Notes: generated by a model not told the origin, from the letters alone. A DNA stretch of 64,000 nucleotides from Roseibium porphyridii (GCF_026191725.2 NZ_CP120863.1:62001-126000), one strand, 5' to 3'; numbered from the stretch's first letter, positions 35,347-45,087 are shown. Numbers and translations are program-made.

Positions 35347-36426
35347 ATGGCATCCATAGCAATTCAAGATGTCCGGAAATCCTACGGCCCGCTCGAGGTA
35401 ATTCATGGTGTGTCTCTGGATATCGATGACGGGGAGTTTGTCATCCTTGTCGGACCTTCGGGCTGCGGAAAGTCAACTTTACTGCGCATGATTGCTGGCC
35501 TCGAGAACATTTCTGAAGGCCAAGTCGCAGTTAATGGATCTGTCATCAATCATTTGCCACCCCGCGCACGTGATATTGCGATGGTTTTCCAATCCTATGC
35601 TCTCTATCCGCACATGACCGTGAGCAAAAACATGGGGTTTTCATTAAAACTGGCGGGAGTGCCAAAGCGGGAGATTGACGAAAAAGTATTGTCGGCCGCT
35701 GAGGTCCTGGACCTGAAACACCTTTTGGATCGCAAACCCGGGCAACTGTCCGGTGGTCAACGTCAAAGGGTTGCAATGGGCCGCGCCATTGTTCGGAACC
35801 CGAAACTGTTCCTGTTCGACGAACCACTTTCGAACCTGGATGCAAAGTTGAGGGTGCAGATGCGGTCCGAAATCAAGGAGCTGCATCAACAGCTCAGTAC
35901 AACCACTGTTTATGTCACTCACGATCAAGTGGAAGCCATGACGATGGCGGACCGGATCGTGGTAATGAACAGTGGACATATAGAACAAACCGGTACCCCC
36001 ATGGAGCTGTATGACAAACCGCTTACGCGCTTCGTTGCCTCCTTCATTGGCTCCCCAGCAATGAACATGATTGAAGGCAAGCTATTGCCGCAAGGTCGCT
36101 TCGCGACAACCTCAGGAACGATCATTGATGTTGCAAAATTTTCCCCGCAAGACGCTTGGGGACAGGATGTTGTCCTCGGTATCCGACCGGAACACATATC
36201 TATAGGGCAAGATGGAGTTGCACTCGGAGATGCACACATCCGTGTTGTCGAGCCGACGGGCTCTGAAACACTGCTCTTCGTGGATGCGCTGAGCCAACCC
36301 ATGCATGTGTTGGACCGCACGCGGTGTGTGTTCAACTCTCATGATGTTGTCCCATTGTCAGCGACTGGCGATGACTTCCACTTCTTTAGTTCAGCGACCG
36401 GCAAACGGCTCAACGACAAGAGATGA
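35347..36426 (+). CDS. Sugar ABC transporter ATPase (MalK/UgpC type)
   Basis: A 359-residue ATPase. Walker A is GPSGCGKST near residue 37, the signature LSGGQRQRVAMGRA near residue 134, Walker B LFLFDEPLSNLDAKL near residue 154, and the H-loop histidine VYVTHDQVEAM near residue 188. The C-terminal OB-type regulatory domain starts near residue 240 (FIGSPAMNMIEG). It energises the two permeases upstream. Confidence 0.94.
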   Translation: MASIAIQDVRKSYGPLEVIHGVSLDIDDGEFVILVGPSGCGKSTLLRMIAGLENISEGQVAVNGSVINHLPPRARDIAMVFQSYALYPHMTVSKNMGFSLKLAGVPKREIDEKVLSAAEVLDLKHLLDRKPGQLSGGQRQRVAMGRAIVRNPKLFLFDEPLSNLDAKLRVQMRSEIKELHQQLSTTTVYVTHDQVEAMTMADRIVVMNSGHIEQTGTPMELYDKPLTRFVASFIGSPAMNMIEGKLLPQGRFATTSGTIIDVAKFSPQDAWGQDVVLGIRPEHISIGQDGVALGDAHIRVVEPTGSETLLFVDALSQPMHVLDRTRCVFNSHDVVPLSATGDDFHFFSSATGKRLNDKR

Positions 36427-36430
36427 ACCA

Positions 36431-37393
36431 TTGCAGGCGCTAACCATACAAAACAGCAACTTAATGGCACGAGTTATTCCTTATGGTGCGAGCCTTAGCG
36501 ATTTACGCCTCAGCAGAAAATCCACCCCTCTTGTGCTTGGGTATGATGATCCTGCCCTCTATCCACTCGACGGGCAGTTTATGGGTGCCGTGATAGGCCG
36601 ATATGGCAATCGCATTGCGGGAGGACAGTTCACACTTAATGATCAGTTGATCACGGTAGAGCAAAACGAATGCAGGACGGGACATCTTCATGGCGGTCGC
36701 AACGGGTTCTGGAACCGCGAATGGGACCTGGCAGAGCAGTCAACAACGTCAGTGACTTTCAAACTCGAAAGTCCGGATGGCGACGCTGGGTTTCCCGGAC
36801 GACTCACCGTTTCTGCTTCTTACGAAATTGTCTCGCCGGCAACGCTGCGGCTAACGTGTTCCGCGGAATCTGACAAGGATACGATCCTGAACATATGCCA
36901 CCATCCGTACTTCAACTTTTCCGGCACACACTCAATTGCCGAGCACCGACTAGAGATCAACGCACACCACTACTTGCCTTCGTCTAATGCGCTGATCCCC
37001 ACCGGGAAAATCGCACCAGTCGAAGAAACGCTTTTCGACTTTAGGAAAGGACGCCCACTGTCGAGGATCTCCTACAACAATACCTATTGTTTGAACCAAA
37101 GGAATTCGGGAGTTTTTGAAAAAGCTGCGCGGCTGTCATGCAATGGCATATCTATGGATCTTTGGACAACACAGCCGGGACTGCATTTATACAACGGCTA
37201 TAAACTTCATCGCCACCATATAGGGCATCTTGGCTTACCCTACCCACCTTGCTCTGGCATCTGTCTGGAACCCCAAGGCTGGCCTAACAGTCCGAATGAA
37301 GCCTCATTTCCTTCCACTCTACTTTCAGCTGGCGAGCGATATGAACAAACGAACGAATACCGATTTCAAACTCGGCTCACAAACATTGCGTAA
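36431..37393 (+). CDS. galM: Aldose 1-epimerase (galactose mutarotase family)
   Basis: The protein has about 320 residues, interconverting alpha and beta sugar anomers. The catalytic His pair region is ICHHPYFNFSG near residue 155 and the catalytic Glu lies in ICLEPQGWPNSPN near residue 277; both are conserved. I propose the TTG at 36431, four bases after the ATPase stop with AAGAGA upstream. An in-frame ATG at 36371 would overlap the ATPase gene by 56 bases. It is the last gene of the sugar importer operon. RTGHLHGGRNG is the family's substrate loop. Confidence 0.85.
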   Translation: MQALTIQNSNLMARVIPYGASLSDLRLSRKSTPLVLGYDDPALYPLDGQFMGAVIGRYGNRIAGGQFTLNDQLITVEQNECRTGHLHGGRNGFWNREWDLAEQSTTSVTFKLESPDGDAGFPGRLTVSASYEIVSPATLRLTCSAESDKDTILNICHHPYFNFSGTHSIAEHRLEINAHHYLPSSNALIPTGKIAPVEETLFDFRKGRPLSRISYNNTYCLNQRNSGVFEKAARLSCNGISMDLWTTQPGLHLYNGYKLHRHHIGHLGLPYPPCSGICLEPQGWPNSPNEASFPSTLLSAGERYEQTNEYRFQTRLTNIA

Positions 37394-37600
37394 TTTTTAA
37401 TGTGCAGTCAGATTTGTTAACGGCGGATGTGACGATGATTGGAATAATCAATTTCAAGACCTTGCTTTTAAAGTTTGATCACGTGCATCACGAATGCTGG
37501 TGGCTGCACCCCGTCGTTTCCTGGCAGTTAAAAATCTTAGTAAGTTCGCAGATCTGCCTCAAAGATGCTGACCAGGAACATCGCAAACGTTGTGCGTTCA

Positions 37601-38557
37601 TTAGGTTTGGTTTTGAGAGCTCAGGAACTCGCCGCAACCATACAAAGCAACATGATCGTCGCTTAGTAAAAAGACCGGGAACTGGCTCATGTGTTCGCGC
37701 ATCCTGCCTTTGTTGAAAAATGAACTTGAAAAAGAACCACCCGGTTCGCCAATGAACCGCTTCAGCGCACGTGTGATGCCCCCTGTTAGAAATATTCCGG
37801 AATAGGGCAAAGTAAGGAGCGCCAGATCTCCGGCTGTACGGCCGAGTATCCGCGAAAACTCCTTGCATGCCTCGAAAGCAAAAATGTCAGTCTCATTGCA
37901 ACCAGCTTCAGCGATCTCGTGACTAGTGTTAAAGATTGCGCGTTGATGATTGTTACTGCAAATGGCGTTGTATATTTCCACAATACCGTTCCCGGAAAGG
38001 ATACGTTCTATGGAGCACCGCCCATATTTGACAATGAACTCTCTTTGCAGCTGACGATCGAGGGGGGTTTCCGTAACAAGAGTGCTATGTCCAGCCTCGG
38101 CACAAACAACTTCTCCTTTTGGTGTAAGAAGGACACAGTTGAACCCGGTTCCAGCACCCAACACCAGTTTTGGTCCCCCGCATTGGACGACAGATGGCTT
38201 CAAAACAGTGTTGAAACTCAATTCATCAGCAACCGTTAATGAATACCCAAGTGCCTCGAAGTCATTCAGGAAGTGAATATGCTTGACGCCTAGGCGTTCC
38301 TTCAGGATCGACTTGTCGAGTTTCCAATCTCGGTTAGTCAATTTTATGCTGTCTCCCTCGACAGGGGCAGCCAACGCAACAACCAAGCTCTGAACTTCAG
38401 CTATTTGTTGTTCATGGATGTAATCGGTGAGAACTTCCTCAAATGTGTCGTATTTCTGATTCGAGTAGCAAGCAATGTATTTTGGCTGCATGTTGTTGAC
38501 GTCAGAAAGAGCAAAGCGGCAGTTGGTTCCACCAAGATCGCACAAGACATTGGTCAT
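37601..38557 (-). CDS. glk: Glucokinase
   Basis: A 318-residue protein of the bacterial Glk family, which phosphorylates glucose with ATP. The phosphate-binding DLGGTNCRFAL is at residue 7. The catalytic base Asp lies in HFLNDFEALGYSL near residue 97, and LGAGTGFNCVLL near residue 134 is the second phosphate loop. The start overlaps the SIS gene stop by four bases, so the two are coupled. It ends a LacI-controlled operon and is convergent with galM across 207 bases. Confidence 0.9.
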   Translation of the reverse strand: MTNVLCDLGGTNCRFALSDVNNMQPKYIACYSNQKYDTFEEVLTDYIHEQQIAEVQSLVVALAAPVEGDSIKLTNRDWKLDKSILKERLGVKHIHFLNDFEALGYSLTVADELSFNTVLKPSVVQCGGPKLVLGAGTGFNCVLLTPKGEVVCAEAGHSTLVTETPLDRQLQREFIVKYGRCSIERILSGNGIVEIYNAICSNNHQRAIFNTSHEIAEAGCNETDIFAFEACKEFSRILGRTAGDLALLTLPYSGIFLTGGITRALKRFIGEPGGSFSSSFFNKGRMREHMSQFPVFLLSDDHVALYGCGEFLSSQNQT

Positions 38558-39573
38558 ACGGTCACCGTGACTTTGGAAAGCAGAGCCGGATTGTCTGGGT
38601 TCGAACCGAGCGACAAAGATAGTTTTTCAATAGCAAGGTAGAATGTTGTGATTTGACAGATTGGGTCCAGAAGGACGTGAGGGGCCTTTACGCTTCTCAG
38701 ATTACTGTCGCCCTGTTCCGAAAATGTTGTTTTGAGCACATAAGCCCCAGCCTGGTGCAGGTGTGACGCAGTATCCTCGATACCTATCGCGGCCTTGTCC
38801 CGGCTCAAAAAACAAAGAGCGGAAAACTCTGAAACAGCTAATGCAATTGGCCCATGACGCACTTCCGCGGAGCTAAAGGCTTCTGCGTGTACAGCGCAAG
38901 TCTCCTTGAACTTAAGAGCAGCTTCCTCTGCGATCGCATAACCCGGACCACGTGATATGACAAAGAGCCTTTTGTTTTTTACAAGTCGTCCGATCTGTGG
39001 CATCCAGTCAATTTTCAATGCCCTTTCGAGCGCTTCTGGAAGCGACTTGATTGCAGAAACGAGTTCAATATCTTCTTTCCAGGCAGCAACAATTGACGCC
39101 AAGGCGACCAACGAGCAAACAAAACTCTTTGTGGCAGCGACGGATTTCTCACTGTCAGCGTAAACCGGGAGAACTTCATAAGCAGATCGCGCCAACAAAG
39201 ACTCAGTATTGTTTACAAGCGCAACTGTAGACAAGCCAGAGGCAGCGGCTTGGCTGCACAAAGCGGCAAGGTCTTTGCTCCCTCCCGATTGCGACACCGC
39301 AATTAAGGCTCCATTTTCTGTGCGTATTTGATTGTCATAGATCGAAGCTATTGAGGGCCCCATCGAACATACGGGCACGCCCAATGTACTTTCGACGATG
39401 TACTTAAAATACAGCGCTGCGTGATCGGAACTGCCTCGGGCACAAGTGACCACACAATTCGGTTCCAGTTTTCGTAGTCGCTCTCCTTGTTCCAGATAGA
39501 GGTCCAATGCCCGGTCTAATTGTCTTGCGACGACTTCCGGAATTGAGGCTATCTCCTCGGCCATTTTCGTCAT
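38554..39573 (-). CDS. SIS-domain sugar isomerase/deaminase (glucosamine-6-phosphate deaminase-like)
   Basis: A 339-residue protein with two SIS domains and no glutaminase domain. ARGSSDHAALYFKY near residue 47, SQSGGSKD near residue 94, VISRGPGYAIAEEAALKFKE near residue 205 and EVRHGPIAL near residue 235 match GlmS-type isomerase halves. The last residues (LGSNPDNPALLSKVTVTV) are those of NagB-II or AgaS-like deaminases. It probably converts an amino-sugar phosphate to fructose-6-phosphate. The ATG at 39573 is preferred to a TTG at 39579. Confidence 0.85.
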   Translation of the reverse strand: MTKMAEEIASIPEVVARQLDRALDLYLEQGERLRKLEPNCVVTCARGSSDHAALYFKYIVESTLGVPVCSMGPSIASIYDNQIRTENGALIAVSQSGGSKDLAALCSQAAASGLSTVALVNNTESLLARSAYEVLPVYADSEKSVAATKSFVCSLVALASIVAAWKEDIELVSAIKSLPEALERALKIDWMPQIGRLVKNKRLFVISRGPGYAIAEEAALKFKETCAVHAEAFSSAEVRHGPIALAVSEFSALCFLSRDKAAIGIEDTASHLHQAGAYVLKTTFSEQGDSNLRSVKAPHVLLDPICQITTFYLAIEKLSLSLGSNPDNPALLSKVTVTV

Positions 39574-39651
39574 GATCAATCCAGTCGCTATTCAGTGGCA
39601 ATTTGGTCGGCAGCCCATGGGGCTTCCTAACCCTATTCGGCTTTTTGCGAT

Positions 39652-40893
39652 TTAGTCTGATGCCACGCGCGCGACGACGGGAACGTAGTTTTCAAGCTCT
39701 TCAGCTGGAAAGGTTACCGTCTGGCCAATTTCCGCGGATCGATATAACCCAATGAGCATCTGAACGACGGCCAATCCATCTTCAAATGTTTCGTCCGGCT
39801 TAAGACCTTTGCGAAAACGATCGACCATATGACGGTTTTCGTCGGTGTAACCGTAAACACCGGCTTCGTCTTCCAGAACCGGCATAAGACCCTGTTCCGC
39901 ATTCTGCTTTTCGACTAGGTCTTCCCCCTCTTGCCCCATTACTTCTCGTGACATGAAGACTTTTAGGCCAGTTGAAAGCGAGTTAAATTCCATCGAGTAT
40001 TCAGGGCCTAGTAGTTCAAGTTGAATTCGGAGACCGGCCCCCACATATGCCCAGGATGTCGAGGCTTCAATCATGAGCTCGTTACCTTCTTCATCCTCAA
40101 GCACGATAGTGGCCCGTGCGAAGTCTTCAGACGGTCGATTTTTGTAATCTACTTTCCCGCCAAATCGGTCGGAGAGTTGTTGTGCATACTTTGGGCGCGT
40201 CCATTTGAGGTTGGCCACGGTACCATTAACGGCTTTGACTGTTAGCGAGCTCCGTGGCTTGTTCGGATCTGTCAGCAGGTGACGGGACACCTCCACCGAG
40301 TGGCACATCATATCGGAAAGAACTCCTCCCCCCTGTTTGTCTCCCTGCCAAAACCACGCAGCATGAGGGCCGGAGTGCTCTTCAGCCGCACGCGCCAAAT
40401 ATGGTCTGCCTGTTGTTGAAGCTGCACGGCGCCAAATTATTTCCTTGCCCCTTAGAACAGGGGTGCAAAAAATTTGATTTTCAAGGTATCCGTGATTTAG
40501 CCCCGCATCTTCTGCCAAACGCAGCATTTCCCTGGCTTCTGCTATTGTTTTGGCTAAGGGTTTTTCACAGGCAACCGCAAAGACTTTGCTACGCTTCTCA
40601 GCGACGGCATCGTGAATCTGCCTCATCACATCCAAACGGGTATGGTTTGGTGAAAGGATCCAAACTGCATCGATTTCGTCGGATTCCAGCATTTGGTTTA
40701 GCGTATCAAAAGTCGTACAAGGACCGAGTTCCAAATCGTCAGCAAGCAGCTTAAGACGCTCACGGTTCTCAGCGTTCCGGCTAAAAATACCGGCTATGCG
40801 GACATTCCGGACACCAATCATGGACTTGAGATGAAACTCAGCAATGAAGCCGGTACCAACGATACCGATGTTGAGAGCGTTTTTTTCAGTCAT
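39652..40893 (-). CDS. Gfo/Idh/MocA-family oxidoreductase
   Basis: A 413-residue NAD(P)-dependent sugar or inositol dehydrogenase-like protein. The Rossmann motif GIVGTGFIAEFH starts near residue 9 and the catalytic-lysine motif CEKPLAKT lies near residue 108. A beta-sheet C-terminal domain follows, with HSGPHAAWFWQGDKQGGGVL near residue 175 and the conserved CHSVEVSRHLL. The substrate is probably a sugar or amino sugar, given the SIS and glucokinase genes downstream. Confidence 0.88.
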   Translation of the reverse strand: MTEKNALNIGIVGTGFIAEFHLKSMIGVRNVRIAGIFSRNAENRERLKLLADDLELGPCTTFDTLNQMLESDEIDAVWILSPNHTRLDVMRQIHDAVAEKRSKVFAVACEKPLAKTIAEAREMLRLAEDAGLNHGYLENQIFCTPVLRGKEIIWRRAASTTGRPYLARAAEEHSGPHAAWFWQGDKQGGGVLSDMMCHSVEVSRHLLTDPNKPRSSLTVKAVNGTVANLKWTRPKYAQQLSDRFGGKVDYKNRPSEDFARATIVLEDEEGNELMIEASTSWAYVGAGLRIQLELLGPEYSMEFNSLSTGLKVFMSREVMGQEGEDLVEKQNAEQGLMPVLEDEAGVYGYTDENRHMVDRFRKGLKPDETFEDGLAVVQMLIGLYRSAEIGQTVTFPAEELENYVPVVARVASD

Positions 40894-41026
40894 TACGAAT
40901 ATTTTCCCCTCGTCAAGACATAGTTGGCCATCACCCGGAAAATCTTATTCGAGTGCTTGGTATTGAAAGATTTTTAGAGATTCTATTCAGTATTTGCAGT
41001 ATTTATTAAATACTGCCAAAATCACC

Positions 41027-42031
41027 CTAAGGTGGAGCAGTAGTTTCCCGACTGACAAAATGTGTTGGCACGATCATGGTTTCTGTCGAATTCTTTTCAC
41101 CAGATAGATGCGCCAGCAGCTGCATCATTGCCTGCCGCCCAATTTCCAAGCATGGTTGATTTACAGTGGTCAAAGCTGGAACAAACGCTTGCCCCAAGTA
41201 GATGTCATCAAATCCGACGATTGATATGTCCTCCGGCACACCGATATCTTTATTCCTTGCAGCGCGAATGGCTCCAAATGCCATTTCGTCGTTTCCAATA
41301 AAGATTGCTGAAGGTGGATGAGGCAAATCTAATAGCTTGTAGGTAGCCTCTTCACCACTTTGATATGAGAAATCACCGTTTTGAATGTAACCTTGGTGAA
41401 CCGGCAGGGTAGCCGCAGCCATCGCCTTATTATATCCTTCCAACCTTCTCACACTCATACCTTCTGGAATCGGACCAGTGATGTGCCCAATTCTTGTATG
41501 ACCCAGTGAGATTAGATGATTTACGGCTTCAAATGCGGCCTTTTCATTATCGATGACGACGTGAGAAAGATTCGAACCGTCGATCATTTCAAGTGCGACG
41601 ACGACCTTGTCTGAAATATCCTTGGGCAATTCATAATCTTGCGGTAATTTTCCAGTCATTAATATCATGCCGTCAGCATGACCGTCGTTCAGCATTTCAA
41701 AGTACTCTTCTTCTCGTTTTGGGTCGTCCTCTGTATTACCCATTAGAAGAGAATAACCGGCGGCACGTGCGATACTTTCCGCTCCCTTAAATACATTCAA
41801 ATAAAATGGATTGCCTATGTCACGAACTACCACCAAAATTGACATAGTCTTTTGAGTGCGTAAATTTCGAGCAACGACGTTTGGGCGATATCCCAATGAG
41901 GCTGCAACTTCTCGAATATGCGAAAGCTTTGGCTCGGCAACCAAGCCAGAGTTACTTAAGGCTCGAGAAACAGTAGCCGGCGCGACACCCGCCTTAACCG
42001 CAATATCTTTGATTTTGACCTTTGAACTCAC
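41027..42031 (-). CDS. LacI-family transcriptional regulator
   Basis: A 334-residue protein. The helix-turn-helix is IKDIAVKAGVAPATVSRALS (residues 5-24), followed by the hinge YRPNVVARNLRT. A sugar-binding periplasmic-protein-like domain fills the rest (IGNPFYLNVFKGAE, VPEDISIVGFDDI). The start lies one base after the stop of the truncated permease, so it was once in an operon with a ribose-type transporter. It probably controls that operon and the Gfo/Idh, SIS and glucokinase genes. Confidence 0.92.
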   Translation of the reverse strand: MSSKVKIKDIAVKAGVAPATVSRALSNSGLVAEPKLSHIREVAASLGYRPNVVARNLRTQKTMSILVVVRDIGNPFYLNVFKGAESIARAAGYSLLMGNTEDDPKREEEYFEMLNDGHADGMILMTGKLPQDYELPKDISDKVVVALEMIDGSNLSHVVIDNEKAAFEAVNHLISLGHTRIGHITGPIPEGMSVRRLEGYNKAMAAATLPVHQGYIQNGDFSYQSGEEATYKLLDLPHPPSAIFIGNDEMAFGAIRAARNKDIGVPEDISIVGFDDIYLGQAFVPALTTVNQPCLEIGRQAMMQLLAHLSGEKNSTETMIVPTHFVSRETTAPP

Positions 42032-42032
42032 T

Positions 42033-42359
42033 TCACCCTCTCAATGCTTTGCTGCGGCCATAAAACAGGAGCAAAATCAATAAGGTTGCACCGAAAACAA
42101 CCTGACGTCCCGCTTCTCCCATATTTAGAGTGGTTAAAATTGACTGCATTAGAACCAGCAAAAATGCTCCTGCCATGGTTCCAGTATAGCCACCACTTCC
42201 GCCCGCAAGAGCCGTCCCCCCCAGAACCACCGCAATTATTGATGAAAGAACGTATCGGTCCCCGACATTCGCGAAGGAAGAACCGGAATAACCCAAGATG
42301 CAAATACCCGCTAACGCTGCAAACATGCCCGAAAATACAAACAAACATATGCTTCTCAT
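42033..42359 (-). pseudogene. rbsC: Ribose-type ABC permease (RbsC-like), C-terminal fragment
   Basis: About 108 residues remain of a permease that should have about 320. FSGMFAALAGICILGYSGSS and VLGGTALAGGSGGYTGTMAGA match the RbsC C-terminal half. The fragment ends upstream at the IS481-type boundary at about 42360. Its stop lies next to the LacI start. The matching ATPase and binding protein are not in the window, so the transporter was lost with the insertion. Confidence 0.85.
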
Positions 42360-42360
42360 T

Positions 42361-42711
42361 GTAGATGTGTCGGTGCTTGCGGGACATTTCCATTAACCTC
42401 CGAATTTTCGGACGATGGAGATGCAGATGAGCAAGGATCAACGCGAGATTCAGTGCAAACTACGCATTCTGAGACATGCAGAAGAGATTGGGCATGTTGC
42501 GAAGACCTGTCGATATTTCGGGTTGGGTCGCAGTAGTTTCTACCGCTGGCGTGAAGCCTATCGCAAACACGGCGAAGCCGGATTGGTGAACCACCCACCT
42601 ATTGCCAAATGGCATGCCAATAGAACCCCGATCGAGATCGAGGAGAAAGTTCTCCATCTGCGAAGCAAATATCATCTTGGCCCCATGCGCATCGTTTGGT
42701 ATCTGGCGCGT
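42361..42711 (+). mobile_element. IS481-family element, left end and transposase N-terminus
   Basis: The sequence starts TGTAGATGTGTCGGTGCTTG, a typical IS481-type end, directly after the cut permease. An ORF from 42415 (or the ATG at 42427) encodes a helix-turn-helix N-terminus (EIGHVAKTCRYFGLGRSSFYRW) and then HLGPMRIVWYLAR. Homology stops there, at about 42711, where a second element joins. The catalytic domain is absent, so it is dead. Confidence 0.75.
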
Positions 42712-43654
42712 GTCCGTCATAAGGGTATTTGGAACAGATAGCCGCGTGATTTAGCGGAGAGATTAGCCCATCTTGTTTGTTGAATATAAGCGGCTTGATT
42801 GCGGTTTTGCAAACGCCGTTGATTGATTGTGTTTCGTTTGATCCTTTCGCGTTCGAGCAGGATGTTTTCGCCACGTCCGAAGTAGACATCGGCAGGGGTG
42901 AGATTGCCGAGGCTCTCATGGTATCGGTGATGATTGTAGTGGAAGACGAAGCGCTCGATGCTGGCGATGAGGTCACCGGGCAGGAAGTAATTTTCCAGCA
43001 GGATGCGGTTCTTCAGGGTTTGGTGCCAGCGTTCGATTTTGCCTGAGTTTGTGGATGTTATGGCGCGCCTCGAACATGACCTATGCCTTGGTCGTTGAGC
43101 CATTCAGCCAGTTCACCAGATATGTAACTCGCGCCGTTGTCCGATAGCAGTCGTGGTTTGTGCCGAATATCGACCTGATCACAGCCGGAAGTTTCAAGGG
43201 CCAGTTCCAGCGTGTCGGTGACTTCACCAGCAGTCATTGTCGTGCACAGCTTCCAGGCGACAACATATCGCGAGAAGTCGTCCAGAATGGTAGAGAGGTA
43301 ACACCAGCCCCAGCCAATGATCTTGATGTAGGTGAAGTCTGTCTGCCACATCTGATTAATGGCTGTGGTCTTGTCGTGGAACTCATCCGCAGCCTTGATG
43401 ACCACAAAGGCCGGGCTGGTGATGAGGTCATGGGCCTTGAGCAGACGATACACCGAGGCTTCGGACACGAAGTACTGCTGCGTATCGGTGAACCGCACAG
43501 CCAACTCCCGCGGTGATAGCTCGGGTTCAGCCAATGCCATCTCAACAATACGTCTGCGAACATCATCTGGTATGCGGTTCCACACCCGTGATGGCTTTGG
43601 AGAGCGATCCTCCAGCGCTTCCGGACCACCTGTCAGATATCGGTCATACCACCT
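42712..43654 (-). pseudogene. DDE transposase of an IS3/IS481-type element, broken
   Basis: The minus strand encodes RWYDRYLTGGPEALEDR, the catalytic strands MWQTDFTYIKIIGWGW and LSDNGASYISGELAEW, and GKIERWHQTLKNRILLENY with the final Glu. Two lesions lie close together near 43035-43062. A TAA replaces a codon after VRGAP, and one G is missing in CAGG(G)CAAA, which shifts the frame. The N-terminus is cut by the IS1111-type element at 43655. The right-hand end in this window (TGTCCGTCATAAGGG) abuts the IS481 remnant. Confidence 0.8.
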
Positions 43655-43720
43655 AATGGGATGGACGGCTCTCCTTCCAACAGCGCAGGTTAGAAGCCTG
43701 TGACAAGAAGGAGAACCGTT

Positions 43721-44737
43721 ATGACTGTAGATACCCTCGGCATCGATATCGCTAAGAATGTGTTTCAGCTGCATGGCGCGAACCGAAACGGCAAGCCTGT
43801 TCTGAAACGCCGTGTGATGGGCGATCAATTGATCGAAGTCCTGACCCAGATCGAGCCTTGCACGGTCGTTTTAGAAGCCTGCACCGGCGCGTTTTATTGG
43901 GCGCGCAAGTTCGAGTTAATTGGACATCAGGTGAAGATCATCAGCCCACAGTATGCGAAACCGTTCGTGCGTCGCCAAAAGAATGACGGCAACGATGCCG
44001 AAGCGATCTGTACTGCAGCGCGCCAGCCGCATATTCCCCTAGTGCCGAAGAAGAGTATCGAGCAGCAGGATATTCAGGCGCTTCACCGCGCCAGACAACG
44101 TATGGTCAATCATCGCACAGCCGTCGTCAGCCAGATACGCGGTCTGTTGCTCGACCGCGGCTTTGCTATGGCCAAAAGCATTACCAGGGCGCGCCGTTTG
44201 ATCCCCGATGTCCTGGCTGATCTGGACAATGAACTAACGCCCATGGCGCGTGATGCAATCGCCGAGCTTTATGATCTGTTCCGCGACCTCGATCGTCGGA
44301 TTTCGGACTTTGACAAAAAGATCGACCGTGTGTTCCGCCAGAGCCAGACTTGCCAGCGCATTGCCAGGATCAAAGGTGTTGGTCCGAAGACGGCAACCGC
44401 AATCGTCGCAGCTATCGGCGATGGGGCCGAGTTCAAGAACGGTCGTCATCTTGCTGCTTGGGTCGGTCTTGTTCCAAAACAACACTCTAGTGTTAATAAG
44501 ACGGTTCTGATGGGCATATCAAAGCGTGGCAATCAGCATCTGCGCAGCTTGCTCGTACACGGAGCCCGGGCCGTGGTGCGAACGGCTTTAAACAAATCAG
44601 ATCCCCACAATCAATGGGTCAACCAGCTTCGAGAGCGACGCGGCTACAACCGCGCAACTGTTGCGGTCGCCAACAAGAATGCACGGATCACCTGGGCCGT
44701 GCTGCGCACTGGCGGACCAAACCGCGGAGCTTTCTGA
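43721..44737 (+). CDS. IS110-family (DEDD/Tnp20) recombinase
   Basis: A 338-residue protein starting at ATG 43721 with AAGGAG nine bases upstream. The RuvC-like DEDD domain shows GIDIAKNVFQLH at residue 7, VVLEACTGAFYWAR near residue 48 and RQKNDGNDAEAI near residue 85. The Tnp20 domain holds IKGVGPKTATAIVAAIG near residue 215 and the serine region GISKRGNQHLRSLLVHGARAVV (two runs) near residue 262. It is full length and undamaged, so this element may still move, guided by a structured RNA from its own end. Confidence 0.93.
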   Translation: MTVDTLGIDIAKNVFQLHGANRNGKPVLKRRVMGDQLIEVLTQIEPCTVVLEACTGAFYWARKFELIGHQVKIISPQYAKPFVRRQKNDGNDAEAICTAARQPHIPLVPKKSIEQQDIQALHRARQRMVNHRTAVVSQIRGLLLDRGFAMAKSITRARRLIPDVLADLDNELTPMARDAIAELYDLFRDLDRRISDFDKKIDRVFRQSQTCQRIARIKGVGPKTATAIVAAIGDGAEFKNGRHLAAWVGLVPKQHSSVNKTVLMGISKRGNQHLRSLLVHGARAVVRTALNKSDPHNQWVNQLRERRGYNRATVAVANKNARITWAVLRTGGPNRGAF

Positions 44738-44952
44738 AGACTTGCCCAGAATTTGCGAGACGACGATGAAATGAGAAGCATAGGTCGGACCGGCGTGCAA
44801 CGAGCCTGACTTTTATCGAGGCCCTCGAGGCCTACCAGCTATAGAGGCATGCGCGAGCGGATTCCCCATTTGGGCGCTTCGATAAGATCGGATGACGCCG
44901 GATAGATGTTTGCAACGGGCCAAGCTGATCAGTTCAAAATCGACTTGCAATC
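44738..44952. ncRNA. Candidate seekRNA/bridge RNA region of the IS1111-group element
   Basis: The element carries 215 non-coding bases between the recombinase stop and the right subterminal repeat. IS1111-group elements encode their guide RNA at this 3' position. Short stems are visible, for example CGAGGCC/GGCCTCG-type pairing at about 44818-44835 and GAGCG/CGCTTC around 44855-44880. Guide loops could not be assigned by eye. Confidence 0.4.
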
Positions 44953-44961
44953 GGAGAGCCG

Positions 44962-45087
44962 TCAATAGAGATAGAACGTTGCCTCAGCAATCCCCATCTT
45001 CCGACAAATCTCGCTAATTGTCGTACCAGATACCGCTTGCCTCAACGCAAACGCGAACTGCTCATCTGAAAACCGTTTCTTCGGCAT
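44962..45087 (-). pseudogene. IS3-family OrfA, N-terminal 39 codons
   Basis: From ATG 45087 the frame reads MPKKRFSDEQFAFALRQA, then ISEICRKMGIAEATFY, the helix-turn-helix of an IS3-family OrfA. It is cut after FY by the IS1111-type element and stops at TGA 44962-44964. Deleting the IS1111 element would join FY in frame to RWYDRYLTGG of the transposase at 43654, which may be a hybrid or a true single gene. Confidence 0.75.

Larger units (their letters stand above)
43655..44970 (+). mobile_element. Complete IS110-family element, IS1111 group
   Basis: Subterminal inverted repeats GACGGCTCTCC lie at 43664-43674 and, inverted, at 44953-44963. IS1111-group elements have such repeats; classical IS110 elements do not. 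The inner 1.3 kb holds one intact recombinase gene and about 215 non-coding bases after it. The outer limits are set from where the flanking transposase sequence resumes on each side (TTCTAT codons at 44971; AGG-TGG codons at 43654). No target duplication is expected for this family. Confidence 0.8.
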
